From: Bidens hawaiensis | Lineage: Eukaryota; Streptophyta; Magnoliopsida; Asterales; Asteraceae | Assembly (NCBI GenBank): GCA_021521415.1 | Contig: JAIQDT010003573.1 | Coordinates: 186,001-250,000, forward strand | Length of the DNA: 64,000 nt | Direction of reading: 5' to 3' | In this document: one piece after another, positions 1-11,400 of the stretch | Layout of the letters: every line of letters starts with the position of its first letter | How positions within the stretch are numbered: position 1 is the first letter of the stretch | Notes under the pieces: model-generated | What the model was told of the DNA's origin: nothing | Seen by the model: only the letters and a program-made list of their open reading frames with translations | Database searches by the model: none | Position numbers and translations under genes: made by a program

Positions 1-1187
1 TTGAGTCAAAGATTTGACCAGAATGAAGTATATGGAATATTGGAATCTTCTCAACCTCCTCAGAATTCGCTAAGTATGGATCCGGGCACACCTTAGACAT
101 CCAAGCAAGGTTTTACTTAGCCGGGTATGATATTTTGTCTATCGGGCAAGGTTTACTTCAAGAAGTCTTCTTTAGTGGATATCGGAGCAGGGTTTGCAAA
201 TTAGTGCATTGTCGGGCAAGGTACACTAGTTTATGTAAATCCGGGCAAGGTTCACTTTATCAAGCAAGTTTGTTCTTCAGAGCCAAGTATATTACTCTTC
301 CGAGTAAGGTTTGGTTAACCAAGTCCAAGAAGCCAAGTGATTGGAAGACCGGTCAAGGTATTCATTAATAAGTAGGGTCCAAGTATGCTTGATGATCTAA
401 AGGAATATCTCTAAGTATTATCGGGCAAGGTTCAACTCAAGCAAGGAACAGTACTCCTGAGTACACTTTGCTAATAAGTTATTTTATAGCAAAGAGCTGA
501 AATGGATCATTGAAGAACAAGGTTGCTCATAAGGATTTGTCGGGCAAAGTTTGACAAAGCCAAGAAGACTGAAGTCTACCCGGTGAGTATTTTACTTGGT
601 AAAATACTCTTCAAGTAAAGTTTACCCGGAAACTGATTTCAAGTACACTTCTATGTTACCAAGTCCTGAAGGATGGCAGAGTACACAGCATACTCGGAAA
701 ATGAAGATTTATGAAAAGCCTACCCGGAAGACTTGTTTTACACTTAGTTTATTTTGAATATGTAATTTGAATATGTATGATTGTATTTAGGGTTTCTAGA
801 AAGAATGACAGTTGTCCTAGTTTGGCAGGCCTATAAATAGAATGTTTAGGGCACGCCGCCAAAGGGGGCACAATAAGGATAGATAGACACATTTATTGAG
901 ATAGAATATATCGTGTGACGGCTGTCCTAGGATTCCTAATACCTTAAATCGATTATCCACTTTGTATGATGTAAATTATATAGATGGAAATCTTTTGATT
1001 GAATCCTATGTGTGCTTTCTACCTTTGATTATTCATAGCAATCGTATGTTTGTTATTGATTCCGCCTTTAACGAACGGATATCTTTCTAAATATAGCAAC
1101 CCGTCATTAACTCTCTTGTCGGCACATTAATCTGTGTGAGTTATGACATGATTAAGTAAGATCCAGCTGAAATCGAGGGGCCTGACA
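1..1187 (+). repeat. 5' LTR of element A
   Basis: Collinear with 12894-14079 and ending CCTGACA directly before the primer-binding site. Bases ~77-720 (U3) are packed with the degenerate motif YCGRGYANRSTTTG, for example at 140, 210, 241, 299, 421, 458 and 540. A TATA box follows at 831. Confidence 0.95.
831..840 (+). promoter_or_regulatory. LTR TATA box (CTATAAATAG)
   Basis: CTATAAATAG lies in GGCCTATAAATAG and recurs at the same place in the 3' LTR (13723-13732) and, slightly changed, in the LTRs of C (46451) and D (52903-52909, minus strand). It should direct the genomic RNA starting about 30 nt downstream. The motif-rich U3 lies immediately upstream. Confidence 0.8.
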
Positions 1188-1189
1188 AG

Positions 1190-1201
1190 TGGTATCAGAG
1201 C
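1190..1201 (+). other. Primer-binding site (initiator tRNA-Met)
   Basis: TGGTATCAGAGC starts two bases after the LTR. It is complementary to the 3' end of plant initiator tRNA-Met, the usual copia primer. Confidence 0.9.
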
Positions 1202-1491
1202 TTGTTACTGCTATTTTGGAAAGATTGTTGCTGATTGAAGATTTGAAGAAGAATGACGTAAGCAGACCACTGTTCGATTGTTTTGTGATGTCAGTAGCCC
1301 TGTTTTTCATTTTTCTTCCAGATCTACAATCTACCGGTGTTTTCTCTTCCTTATTTCAATTAAAGTTCTAATCTTTATATCTAAATCTTGTTCTAATCAC
1401 ATCAGACACATCAGATCTGAGCATTCTGTTTTCAGATCTGATTATTTTGAAACTCTGTGTTTACAAAGAAACTAATTTTTGATTTCTCAAA

Positions 1492-3621
1492 ATGTCTGGA
1501 TATGAGGAACAAGAGGTGTCTACTAACAAGATACCAAGGTAGTATCGACAGGAAAACTTTACCAAATGGAAAGTACTCTTTGAAGCAGCCGTTTGCTACA
1601 ATGATGTTGATATGTGGAATTCCATCAAGAATGGTCCACAAGCTACTGTTGAAGAAGGTGCAAATCCACAAGCAACTGCTGCTGTGAGAGAAAGGATGAG
1701 AAAGGTTGATGACAAGGCTTTAGCTATGTTGAAGCTAGGTCTGTCTTGGGAAATACTTACCAAAGTTGCATATCATCCCAATGCCAAGGCGATGTATGAT
1801 GCAATTCTTGAGATGTTTGAAGGAAATGTTGAACTCAATAACATCAAGAAGCAGAGATTGAAACAGCAGTTAAAAAGATTCAAGTATAAAGAAGGAGAAA
1901 GGTTGAAATCAATTCTGGAGAGGTTTCTGTGAATTGTGAATGAGCTCAGAACCACAGACTATGTCATGACTGATTTTGATCTCAATACCAAGCTGCTGAA
2001 CTCAATGCCAAAGGAATGGTATACTGCCTGCAAGTTCATTCTTACAAAGCACAACTTCAATGAGCTAAAAGTAGATGATGTAGTGTGTTTTCTTCAAGCT
2101 GCTGAGATAGAGATGATAGAGAATGAGATGATAAAGAAGGAAAGACCCTGCTTCAGTGTATCAAATGCATTGATTGCACCTATGGGTAATCTAACTACCA
2201 AGAATCAGCAGCAGATTCCTATCATTGAAGAACCTGTTGAGCATAATGCTGACAATACAAAGGCTTTCATTGGTGGTAGCACAAGTAATTAAGGAAACCA
2301 GCAAAGATTCAATGTGCAACTTATTGATGATACTGATTCTGCCTCTATGCCAAGTGGAAATGCTTCTCATACTGGCACAGGACATGGTCAAAGCAATGAT
2401 ACACAGGCTTTTCTATCTATGTTTACTGAGTCATATAATGAATTTGTTGCAAAGAATTTGATTCACACAAGTGTAGTGCAAGATGATCTAGAGCATATAG
2501 ATGCTGATGATTTGGAGGATATGGATTTGAAGTGGCAAGTTGCAATGTTAGCTTTGAGAAGTAAGAGGTTGTATAATAGAAATGGTAGATCTTTAGTTTC
2601 TGGTCCAAATGAAAGAATTGGATTTGACAAGTCAAAGGCAATCTGCTATAATTGCCAACAGCCAGGACATTTTGCAAGAGAATGCAACTTGCCAAGGAAC
2701 TATCAGATGAATCAATTCCCGAATCAACAGCCAAGAGGTCAACAACAATACCAGCAAAATCAGCAAAGAAACAACAACCAAAACTTCAATAACAACTTCA
2801 ATCCCAACAACAACTATAATCCCAACTTCAACAACTTTCAGCCTCAAATGAATAATCTGAATCAAAGTATGCATCAGAATCAAGGTTTTCAAATGAACAA
2901 CAATCAAAACCTTCAAGCTGCTCAAAATGTTCCAAACAACACTGTTCCAGCCAACCAAAATCAACCAAGAAATCAAGGAAATGTGGCAGTGACTACACAA
3001 CATGAAGGAAATTTTGATTGGAGTAATCATGAAGAAGACATTGCAGATGATATCAAGAGGGCAAATGTAGCATTCAAGGCTATAATTGAGAAAGAAACTG
3101 GATCATCATCTCAGGTACACTCTGCTCCTACTGTTGATTTAAATGAACTTATCAATGAATTGAAAACAAAAGTAGGCAAGCTGGAAAGTGAGTGTTTTAA
3201 GAAACAAAGTATCATCAATACATATGAGGCAAGTGAACTAGTGAGTGAAGAAAGAATGAAAAGTTTAGAGAAAGACTGTGTAAACAGTTACAGAGCTCAG
3301 AAAAGATTCATCACTGAAATTGATGGGTTGAAGAAAATGATTATAGAAGAGAAGTTGTTAAACACAAAACTGCAAGTTGACAATGAATTCTTGGAGAACT
3401 TGGTCTCCACTGGAAACATCTGTGGAATTCTGAACCAAGTTAAGGAAGAAGACAAATACAAAGCAGTACCTCCACCATTCAACAACAACTTTATGCCAAA
3501 AGTTGATAAAGAGAAAAGAAATGCATATCTACAACAATTCAAAGATGTCTTTCAAGACAAAGAAGAACTTGTAGATTTGTACAAGAATGTTGAGTTAGTG
3601 AAGAAGGAGAGTTTGTTGTGA
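1492..3621 (+). pseudogene. gag: Gag polyprotein of element A, interrupted by stops
   Basis: Structural protein of the virus-like particle. The reading frame starts at the ATG at 1492 (MSGYEEQEV, shared with C). It keeps the UBN2-type Gag core (FTKWKVLFEAAV...MWNSIKNGP...LSWEIL), then a CCHC zinc knuckle CYNCQQPGHFAREC at 2644-2685, then an Asn/Gln-rich stretch (~2700-2990) and a predicted coiled-coil region (~3130-3420). In-frame stops are TAG at 1540, TGA at 1930 and TAA at 2290. A one-base shift near 3605 produces the TGA at 3619. Comparison with C shows that Gag should continue for several hundred residues, which are deleted here. Cannot encode full-length Gag. Confidence 0.9.
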
Positions 3622-3690
3622 AGAAAGAACTGAAAGAAGAAAAGTCAATTGGTGTTCAAGTCTCTGAAGAACTTGTAGTTTTGAGGATCC
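3622..3690 (+). other. Deletion junction joining gag to mid reverse transcriptase
   Basis: Up to GTCTCTGAAGA (~3670) the sequence follows gag of element C (49252-49262). From TTTTGAGGATCC (3679) it follows C pol at 52337. Protease, integrase and the first part of RT are gone. The 8 bases between, ACTTGTAG, together with the preceding GAAGA repeat a run at 3564-3577. Confidence 0.8.
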
Positions 3691-4819
3691 AATGTATCCA
3701 AACAGGGTGTATAAGTTAAACAAAGCCCTTTATGGATTGCATCAGGCTCCTAGAGCATGGTATGATGAGCTGTCAAATCATCTTCTTGAAAATGGTTTCA
3801 AAAGAGGAGCCATTGACAAGACACTCTTCTACAAAAGAAAGGGATCAGACTTTCTTCTGTTACAAGTGTATGTGGATGACATCATCTTTGGTTCTACAAA
3901 TGAACAAATGTGTATGGAGTTTGAAGGGGTAATGAAGTCCAAATACAGCATGAGTTCTATGGGAGAAATGAACTTCTTTCTAGGACTGCAAGTTCAAAAG
4001 AAGGCTGAGGGGATTTTCATTCATCAAAACAAATATGTGCAGGACATCTTGAACAAGTTCAACTGTCAAGAGTACAAGACTGCTTCAACTCCAATGGACA
4101 CCAAAGAAAAGATGATTGCAGATGAAAATGGGGAGCCTATAGATGAACATGAATATAGAGCCAAAATTGGATCTCTGATGTATCTGACTGCAACAAGACC
4201 AAATATCATGTTTGCTGTATGTGTGTGTGCAAGATTTCAATCAAGTCCAAAAGTCTCCCACATGAATGCTGTTAAAAGAATATTCAGATATTTGAAGGGA
4301 AGACCAGACCTAGGGATTTGGTATCCAAAGAATCAATCTTTTGACCTGATTGCATATACAGATAATGATTATGATGGCTATAACATGAGCAGAAAGTCAA
4401 CCTCAGGAGGATGTCAATTTTTGGGTGGAAGGCTAGTGTCATGGCAATGCAAAAAGCAGACTACAGTCTCAATCCCTACTGCAGAAGCTGAATATGTTGC
4501 TGCATCTGCCTGCTGTGCACAAGTTCTATGGATTCAAAATCAGATGCTGGACTATGGTTTGAATTTCTTGAACACCCCTATTCTTATTGACAATACAGCT
4601 GCATATTTTACTGTTAAGAATCCAGTTCAACATTCCAAAACTAAGCACATTGAAATCAGACATCATTTCATCAGAGACTGCAATGAAAAAGGTTTGATTG
4701 AAATGCAAAGAGTTGATACAACTAACAATTTGGCTGACCTTTTCACCAAACCATTTGAAAGAACCAGGTTCAACTTTCTTCTGAAAGCCCTGGGAATGAT
4801 CAACTCTGATGAAATCTGA
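3680..4819 (+). pseudogene. pol: Reverse transcriptase (C-terminal part) and RNase H of element A
   Basis: Open frame of about 380 codons beginning [19 protein letters not shown] and ending at a TGA at 4817. It keeps the RT active-site motif YVDD (3869-3880) and the LGLQV/GSLMYLTATRP segments. RNase H follows with acidic residues in AYTDNDYDG, TAEAEY and IDNTAA, and a terminal NLADLFTKPF block. No stop interrupts it. It lacks the RT fingers and palm start, protease and integrase. Activity is not expected. An ATG at 3692 (YPNRVYKL...) is fortuitous rather than a true start. Confidence 0.9.
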
Positions 4820-6689
4820 TTAAGGATGTGTGCCTGGTTGTGTGTCTCTCTGTGATAATTGATTATTTTGTTAGAGATTACACATATTGAATGTTTAGTG
4901 AATATGCTTGATTATGTTACTTAAGTATGATATTTGAATATGCTACTGAATATGTTAACTGTTATGTACTTTAACTGTGTATGTATGCAAAATTTGACAT
5001 GTTTGATCTGATTGATAGGTTTGCATGATTATCAGTTGATGTGCATTTCTGATATTAGAATAAGTGTCTGTGTTATGATTTACTTGTGAGAGTAATCTTA
5101 TTTGACATCACTGCTTTAATGCTTGACTATGTGTTTTATCTGATCATCTGATGTTGTTAGGATAGGCTTACACATGAATGTTGTTAAATGTTTGCTTGTC
5201 CTTATAATATTGAGTGTCATTCAGATTTAATTATGTACTGCAACTGTTTATGTCAAAATGTGTTTTATGTCAAAATTAAGTGATTTAATGAAATTTCTAA
5301 TGAATTTTGCATAAATACTTTATTTTGATCAAAACATGAGCATGTTGTTAATGGTGCTGAGATATGATAAGATTATTCAGTTCAAGCTTTAAAAGAAGCT
5401 TAAAAGAAGGATTTTTTAAGAAAAGTCTCAAGTAGTTGTTTTTGCTGAAAACTATGTCATTTGCCCAGTTGGAAGGACATGCACCCGTGTATGTTTGGTC
5501 CTTAAATCTCTACAGATTCAAAGGATAGCCATTGACTTGAAAACTGAATGCATTTGGGCCAATAATAACTTGTTTCTTATTCCTTCACTTAAAACTATGC
5601 CAATAGCTCTAACTTTGAAAGGACATATATTCACATGTATGTTTGGTCCTGTTGACCACTTTTGGTCAAACAGGATAGCCATTAACCTGACAATGAAGAG
5701 ATATTGGGGTGATTGAATATTAAACAGTGTTTAATGCGAAATGATAGTACATTGACTACTTAGCTGATCATATAGAATTAATAGGCTAAAAAGACCTTAG
5801 TATAGTCATTAACATGTATGGTTGCTTTCCCATGATGATGTAAAATCTAAGGTGATATAAACATAATGAATTTGCTAATCTTTATGTGGAGATACATAGT
5901 TGTCTTTGCATGTCTCAAGATAAATCTCTCCAAATGATAGGCAGAAAAGTGATTACCCAGTCATACACGAGCCCGTTGTTTTTTGGTCAACCAAAAATGA
6001 AACATCTTTAAACATAACAAAGAACATGCTTTAAGAAAATTTGAGAAAATATCAAAAACAAGGGGAAAGATGAATAAATCAACCAAAAGTTGATAAGTGT
6101 TTTAAATATTTTATCAAATAAGAGGTTTACAACAAGAACTACAAAGATGTTGACAAAATGTGTTTCATCTTGAATGAAAGGCATGTTACTAACTGTAACT
6201 CCAACATTCAACCTCTATATGTGTTTGAATCTAAAAAATACAAAAATACAATAAGTTCTGTCATACAAAAACAAGTTTTTTGACCAAATACAGGAGGTTG
6301 GAGTCAAATTGGGGTGATCTGGGGAAAGCCAAATAGGCTTTGAGAAAAGATATGAGGCATCATAGCACAGTGTTGACCATTAATTCATTATGCTTTAAAT
6401 GAACCTAAATCATATCACCAAGGAGATAAAATTCATGCTAAGTTTATACCTGCTGTTAACCTATCTATGTTGTCATAATAATGCTGAGAGTGAAGTATTG
6501 AGATAAGTCAATATGATCCCATTCTTGAGATCTTTTCAGAAAATGGAAGAAACTGTTTTAAGAGAAATATAACTGAAATTTGATCTCTAAATGCACCATT
6601 TGCTCTTAAACTATGATCTTTAATGGAAAATATATTTTGACAAGTGGTTTAAGTCAAAAAGTGTTGCATTTTGCCTTTAATAGGTTGAA
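4820..6689 (+). other. Non-coding spacer between pol and third ORF (element A)
   Basis: AT-rich, without a credible reading frame, but collinear with the spacers of B, C and D. It contains a block present twice: GGACATGCACCCGTGTATG...GGATAGCCATTGAC at ~5474-5534 and a similar block at ~5620-5685. A hairpin TTTTGGTCAACCAAAA occurs at 5981-5996. Small ORFs here are not conserved in the other copies. Confidence 0.75.
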
Positions 6690-7965
6690 TATGTAAGTTC
6701 GGGTAAGCTTTAATGTTTTATAACCTTTCCGGGCACAAAATAATTGAATATGTTTGAATATGATATTTCGGGTAAGGTTTGATGATTTATGACCTTTCCG
6801 GGTAAGCTCAGTCATTTTTGACTAACTTTATGATTTTCAGGCATGCTTTGAAGTGTTTACACTTTCCGGGTAGAGTACATTGTTGTGCTCATTTCCCGAG
6901 CAAGCTTGAAGTCTTGAGATGATTATGTGTTGTTATAGCTAGCTTTTAACAAGAAATTCTTGTTTCGGGCAAGCTATGCATGTTATATGCTGATTGTGAT
7001 TCCAAACAAACTTTATGAACTTAGTCAAGTACATCAAGTAAGCTTTGTGATTTATGTGAATATGTTGTTAGGAAAGGTTTGTTAATCTTTCTGGGCATGC
7101 TTAGATATTACTATTTAAGTTTGTCATTTTTCGGGTATGGTTTGGCATGTTGAAATCCCTCGGGTAAGGGCATACCTGATGATTGAATATGTTTATCGTA
7201 GCAAGCTTAGTGCTAACATAGGATTTTCGGGCAAGCTCTTTGAAATTTTAGACTATAGCACACTTAAATGTTTATGTGTTTTAATTTCATTCCGAGCATG
7301 CTCTGTGATATGTGTGTTTATGATTTCTTTGAAATTACAAGTGTTTTCGGGCAAACTTTGTTTTTCGGGCACACTTTATATTTCGGGTACACTTTTGTTC
7401 CCTCAATATACTTGGTAATTTCAAAACTTAACTTTCCGAGTACACTGTCTGCTAGAAATCCTTTTCCAGGCACACTTTGTACTATATGAAGGTTATTCGG
7501 GTATACTTTGCATTAGAAAGGTGTTCGGACACACTATTCTCTTGAATGGTTGCTCGGGCACACTATGTTTTCAAGTATGCTTGATTGAATATGTTATTTA
7601 GTATGATAAAATTGATTATGATTCTTATTAGGGATTATGCTAGATAAGGTTTAATTTGAAATTGAGAAATCTATATGGGTGTCTTGATTGATTCCTAATA
7701 AGGATGTTTATTTGATGTTTATACTTGATTATTTGCCTTGTGATTAATTTCTCAAGAAATCTAGTATTTCGGGTAAGCTTTCTTCATTATGTCTTAACTT
7801 TAAATTAATTAGCTTGATCGAGCAAGGTTTTTAAATAGAAGGATTCGAGCAAACTTTGTATATTCAAAAATGAAAATTTTCCAAGCAAAGTTTGACCGGG
7901 TAAGCTTTGTAAGTGGATGTATACCGAGTAGACTTTGAAAAGAATAATTCCGTGTAAGGTTTTAT
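6690..7965 (+). repeat. Array of degenerate CGGGCAAGCTTTG-like motifs upstream of the internal promoter
   Basis: About thirty by-eye matches to YCGRGYANRSTTTG, for instance at 6698, 6769, 6799, 6867, 6896, 6964, 7226, 7347, 7365, 7383, 7497, 7555, 7770, 7846, 7896 and 7922. Spacing is irregular and all are in the same orientation. The same motif fills the LTR U3, and arrays occupy the same place in B, C and D. Confidence 0.8.
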
Positions 7966-8073
7966 TAACTTAAAAGATAAATATTGGTTTTAATATCAAG
8001 TGGATAATGTTACTGTTTGACAGCTAATAATTCACAAAATGACAAAAAGCATTTAAAACCCACTTTCAAAAGG

Positions 8074-8224
8074 TATATAAGAGGGAGTTAGGCAAAATTT
8101 TCAACATTATTTTTCCGTCTCTCTCCTTCCACTGCAACTGCTTACTCGCAAAGAAACCCAAACCGACTTATCACATTCTATTATTCCTAACCCTGACTTG
8201 AATTAGCCCTCTAATTCCGACTCG
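8074..8224 (+). promoter_or_regulatory. Internal promoter and first leader exon of the third ORF
   Basis: TATATAAG (8074-8081) is followed about 25-35 nt later by TTTTCAACATTATTTTTCC and a pyrimidine-rich TCTCTCCTTCC tract, typical of a plant core promoter. The leader ends CCGACTCG at 8224 before GTAAGC. The other three copies keep this arrangement: B TATAAAAG at 36346-36339 (-), C TATATAAG at 61265, D TATATAAG at 55694-55687 (-). Start site inferred, not shown. Confidence 0.7.
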
Positions 8225-8459
8225 GTAAGCAACATTAATGTGTTTTTTCGACCACGATTAGACTATAATGGGCTTTGATTGTGTATCTGATTACTAATAC
8301 TCTGTTTATGTGTTTAGGTTATAAATTTGTCAAAGAACAGGTTCTTGATGACTTTTCTCTCTTTTCTTTCTTCTTCATTTTTATACCTTGAAATTATCTA
8401 AAAGTACTGAACTTTATAACTAATTTCACTTTGAATATGTTTGTTTATGTGATTCAGAT
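8225..8459 (+). other. Two leader introns around a 23-nt micro-exon
   Basis: Intron 1 would be 8225-8317 (GTAAGC...GTGTTTAG). A 23-nt exon, 8318-8340, ends GAAGAACAG or similar. Intron 2 would be 8341-8457 (GTTCTT...GATTCAG), leaving AT before the ATG at 8460. Copies B (36110-36088), C (61504-61526) and D (55453-55431) have the same 23-nt exon with matching AG and GT borders. A single longer intron skipping the micro-exon is also possible. Confidence 0.6.
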
Positions 8460-11400
8460 ATGGCAGACGATGAACCCAAGTATGTCTTCAAACCAAAACA
8501 TAATATGTGTGCACTTCTACAAGTCACACCTGACAATGAGCCGATGGCTAGGATGATAACTTGGATGGCTCGGTCCAATGTCAGTTTCGCATTCACTGAA
8601 AGCCCTATAATTTACAGAAACCACTCCTTGGATTTCTGGAGATCTGCAGAACTGGTTGAGGACATAAATGGTAAAAGAATCGAGGCAACCGTGGCTAGAC
8701 AAGAGATACATATTACAGAGAGAATGATAAGAAGATGTCTCCGGTTGAATGATGGTGATCACAACTCAATAAACTTCAGCACACCCCACCTGATGAAAAT
8801 ATTTGAAGAGACAATGGGTTATCAAGAAAATGTTCATGATGGACAGTTTCAGAAGGGCATGTTTCCTATGCTGTACAGATTTCTTATTCACCATGTTATA
8901 CACGGATTTGCTCCAAGGAAGGGATCATGGACCTTGATGAGTCACGACTTGGAAAATTCCACAGTTGGGATTATATATGATCTGCCCTTCAATTTCTCTA
9001 AGATGATATTTGAAGGATTAGTAGGAAATCTGAAGAAGCCTGAAACATCTACACATACATCCCCACCACCACAAATACCACCATCCATATTTCAATCCCA
9101 CACTTCAAACCAAGAACAACCTGATTATGAACATTTCACTACATCACCACCTACAACACCACAAACTGATAGTGACCTTCTGACCTTATTAAAAGAAAAT
9201 GCTGAATTGAAAAGAAGGAATGAGGAGGTAACTGAGGAAAATGTAATGTTGTTGAAGAGACTAGTAGAAACAAATTTGAGAATTCAAACCTGGAGTAGGA
9301 GGTTGAGAAGACCTCAGCTACCCCAAAACAGGGGTAGAAGGGAGAATGTATCTATGCCAATTGTCTCAGGTGGAAATGATGAAGAAAATGTAACCGTTGC
9401 AGAGACTGCTGATGCTTTAAAGTTGATTGTGAATGTGTATGATGATGGAGAGGAAAGCAGTGATGAAAGGAGGATTGATGATGATGAGTATGAAGGAGAT
9501 ATGTTTGAGGGTGCAGAACAAGACTATGATTACATTGATGAAAGAAGAGATGAAGAGACTGTTGAGAAAGTGAATGAAATTGAAAAGATAAATGTTGAAG
9601 AGCAGGTTGAGACATAGGAAAGGATTGAAGAGATAAATACAGAAGAAAATGTGGCTATCACTGATATGACCACTGATACTCCTACTGACATAGCTACTGA
9701 TGTCTTGACTGACATACTTACAGAAGTAGACACTGAAGTGATGAATGATGAAGATACTGCTACTGAGGAGCTAATACTCACTGAACCAGAAAATGAACAA
9801 GCAGAATGCTCCAAGAATGTAGAATGTGATGATGAGATGGATGAACTTGAAAAAGAAATTGATAATTTCCCTCAAGAAAGTGAAGAAGAGTTAAAGAAAA
9901 GGATGGACAAAGGAAAAGCAAAAGTTACAGAAGAAGAGCTTGTTAAGGCATATCCTGAAAAGGATGTATTATTTAGAGATGATGCTATTGCTGCTGATGC
10001 TGCCTTAAGGGAACAAGAAATAATTATCAGAGAATCAATGGAAAGGGAGAAAATAGCCCAATCCTTAACTCCTGAAGAAATGGCAGAGCAGGAGATCTTG
10101 ATCAAACAAGCCAATCTTGCAAAAGAAATGATTGATGATGTGGCTGATCAGGAGATGATTGAAGAATTAATTATGATGAATAGAGCTGAGGAAGTTGACA
10201 ATTCTCTAGCTATGGTGGTTAGCAAGTTCCAGTCTCAAAGTCAACAATCAGAAACTGCTAAACCTACCAACTTGAATACTGGTCTGATTATTGAAGAAGA
10301 AATTGGTGAGTCCATTGCTTCAATGGCTGCCAAGAAATGGACTGAACAGGTAAAAGAAGATCTGAAGAAGAATCCCACTGACAGTTGGTCAGAAAGGGTA
10401 AATGTGCCTGAGCCTTATGAAACACTCAATCAGAAAAGGGAAAGGCTTTCTAAACTAAAAGAAGAATTTGCTGAGAAAGTCAACAGATTTACCAAAATTT
10501 ATACGAGAAGAAAGAGGGCAGCTGAGCAAACTGAACAAGAAAGATCTGCTAAAAGAGGAAAGTGGGATGATAAAAACCAGTATTTTGTTGAAACACCAGA
10601 TGATGAAGCAAGTCCCATAAGGGCAATTCCTTTGTAGACACTACGACCAGGACAAAAGATCCCAGGTGTCCTTGATGTGCCAACCAGAAATGAACCAGAT
10701 CATCCACCTTCTGATGAACCAAAAATTGATGCCATGAATGATTTAACTGAAGAAGAGGATGAATCTGAGGATTCTGATGATAATGATGATGACCCTGAGA
10801 ATGATCAGGCAATGAATGTGAAAGCTGCTAATGTTGTGTCCCCTCAAGTCACAATGACTGAGGAACATAGGGCAAACATTGAGCTGAGTGTGTTGGAAGC
10901 TAAAAAGAAAAATCCATTGGTGATAAAGTTAAGAAGATTTGGTATAAGCTTTGAAACTCTGGCTGCTATGAATGATGATGAATTGAAGCAGAGATTAGAA
11001 GAAGAAAATAATACTCTCAAGAAGCTTATGCAACAAAAGAATAGAGATACCCAGAAATACAGAGATTATCTCAGAAGGCACAACTATTCTGAAAAGGATT
11101 TGTCTCACTTTACTTTTGATAAACTCCAAGATCTCTATAACAGTGAAAGAGAAAAGGTGATTGAAAAATGTGTGAAAGAAAATGAGAAACTGGAAAAGAT
11201 GGAGGAGTTGAGGAAAAAGTTTGGAGGCATGTGTGGTTATTTACTGCAGAGAGGTATGAAGCCTGAGATTGTTGAACATTTATCCAGAGAATCAGTGTTG
11301 GACCAATACAACAAACTGAAAAGAAAAGAAAAATTGAAAAGGGTCCAAACTGAGAGCTTTACCAAACAGGCTAAACCAACTGATGAACCTCAAGAAAAGA

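Noticed and set aside
2423..3542. Long antisense frames opposite gag (e.g. 2632-3030 minus)
   Set aside because: Produced by the Asn/Gln-rich coding bias of gag; no similarity or conservation in copy C.
6690..7965. Motif array as a simple tandem repeat or satellite
   Set aside because: Spacing and flanking bases are irregular; only the ~13-base core recurs.
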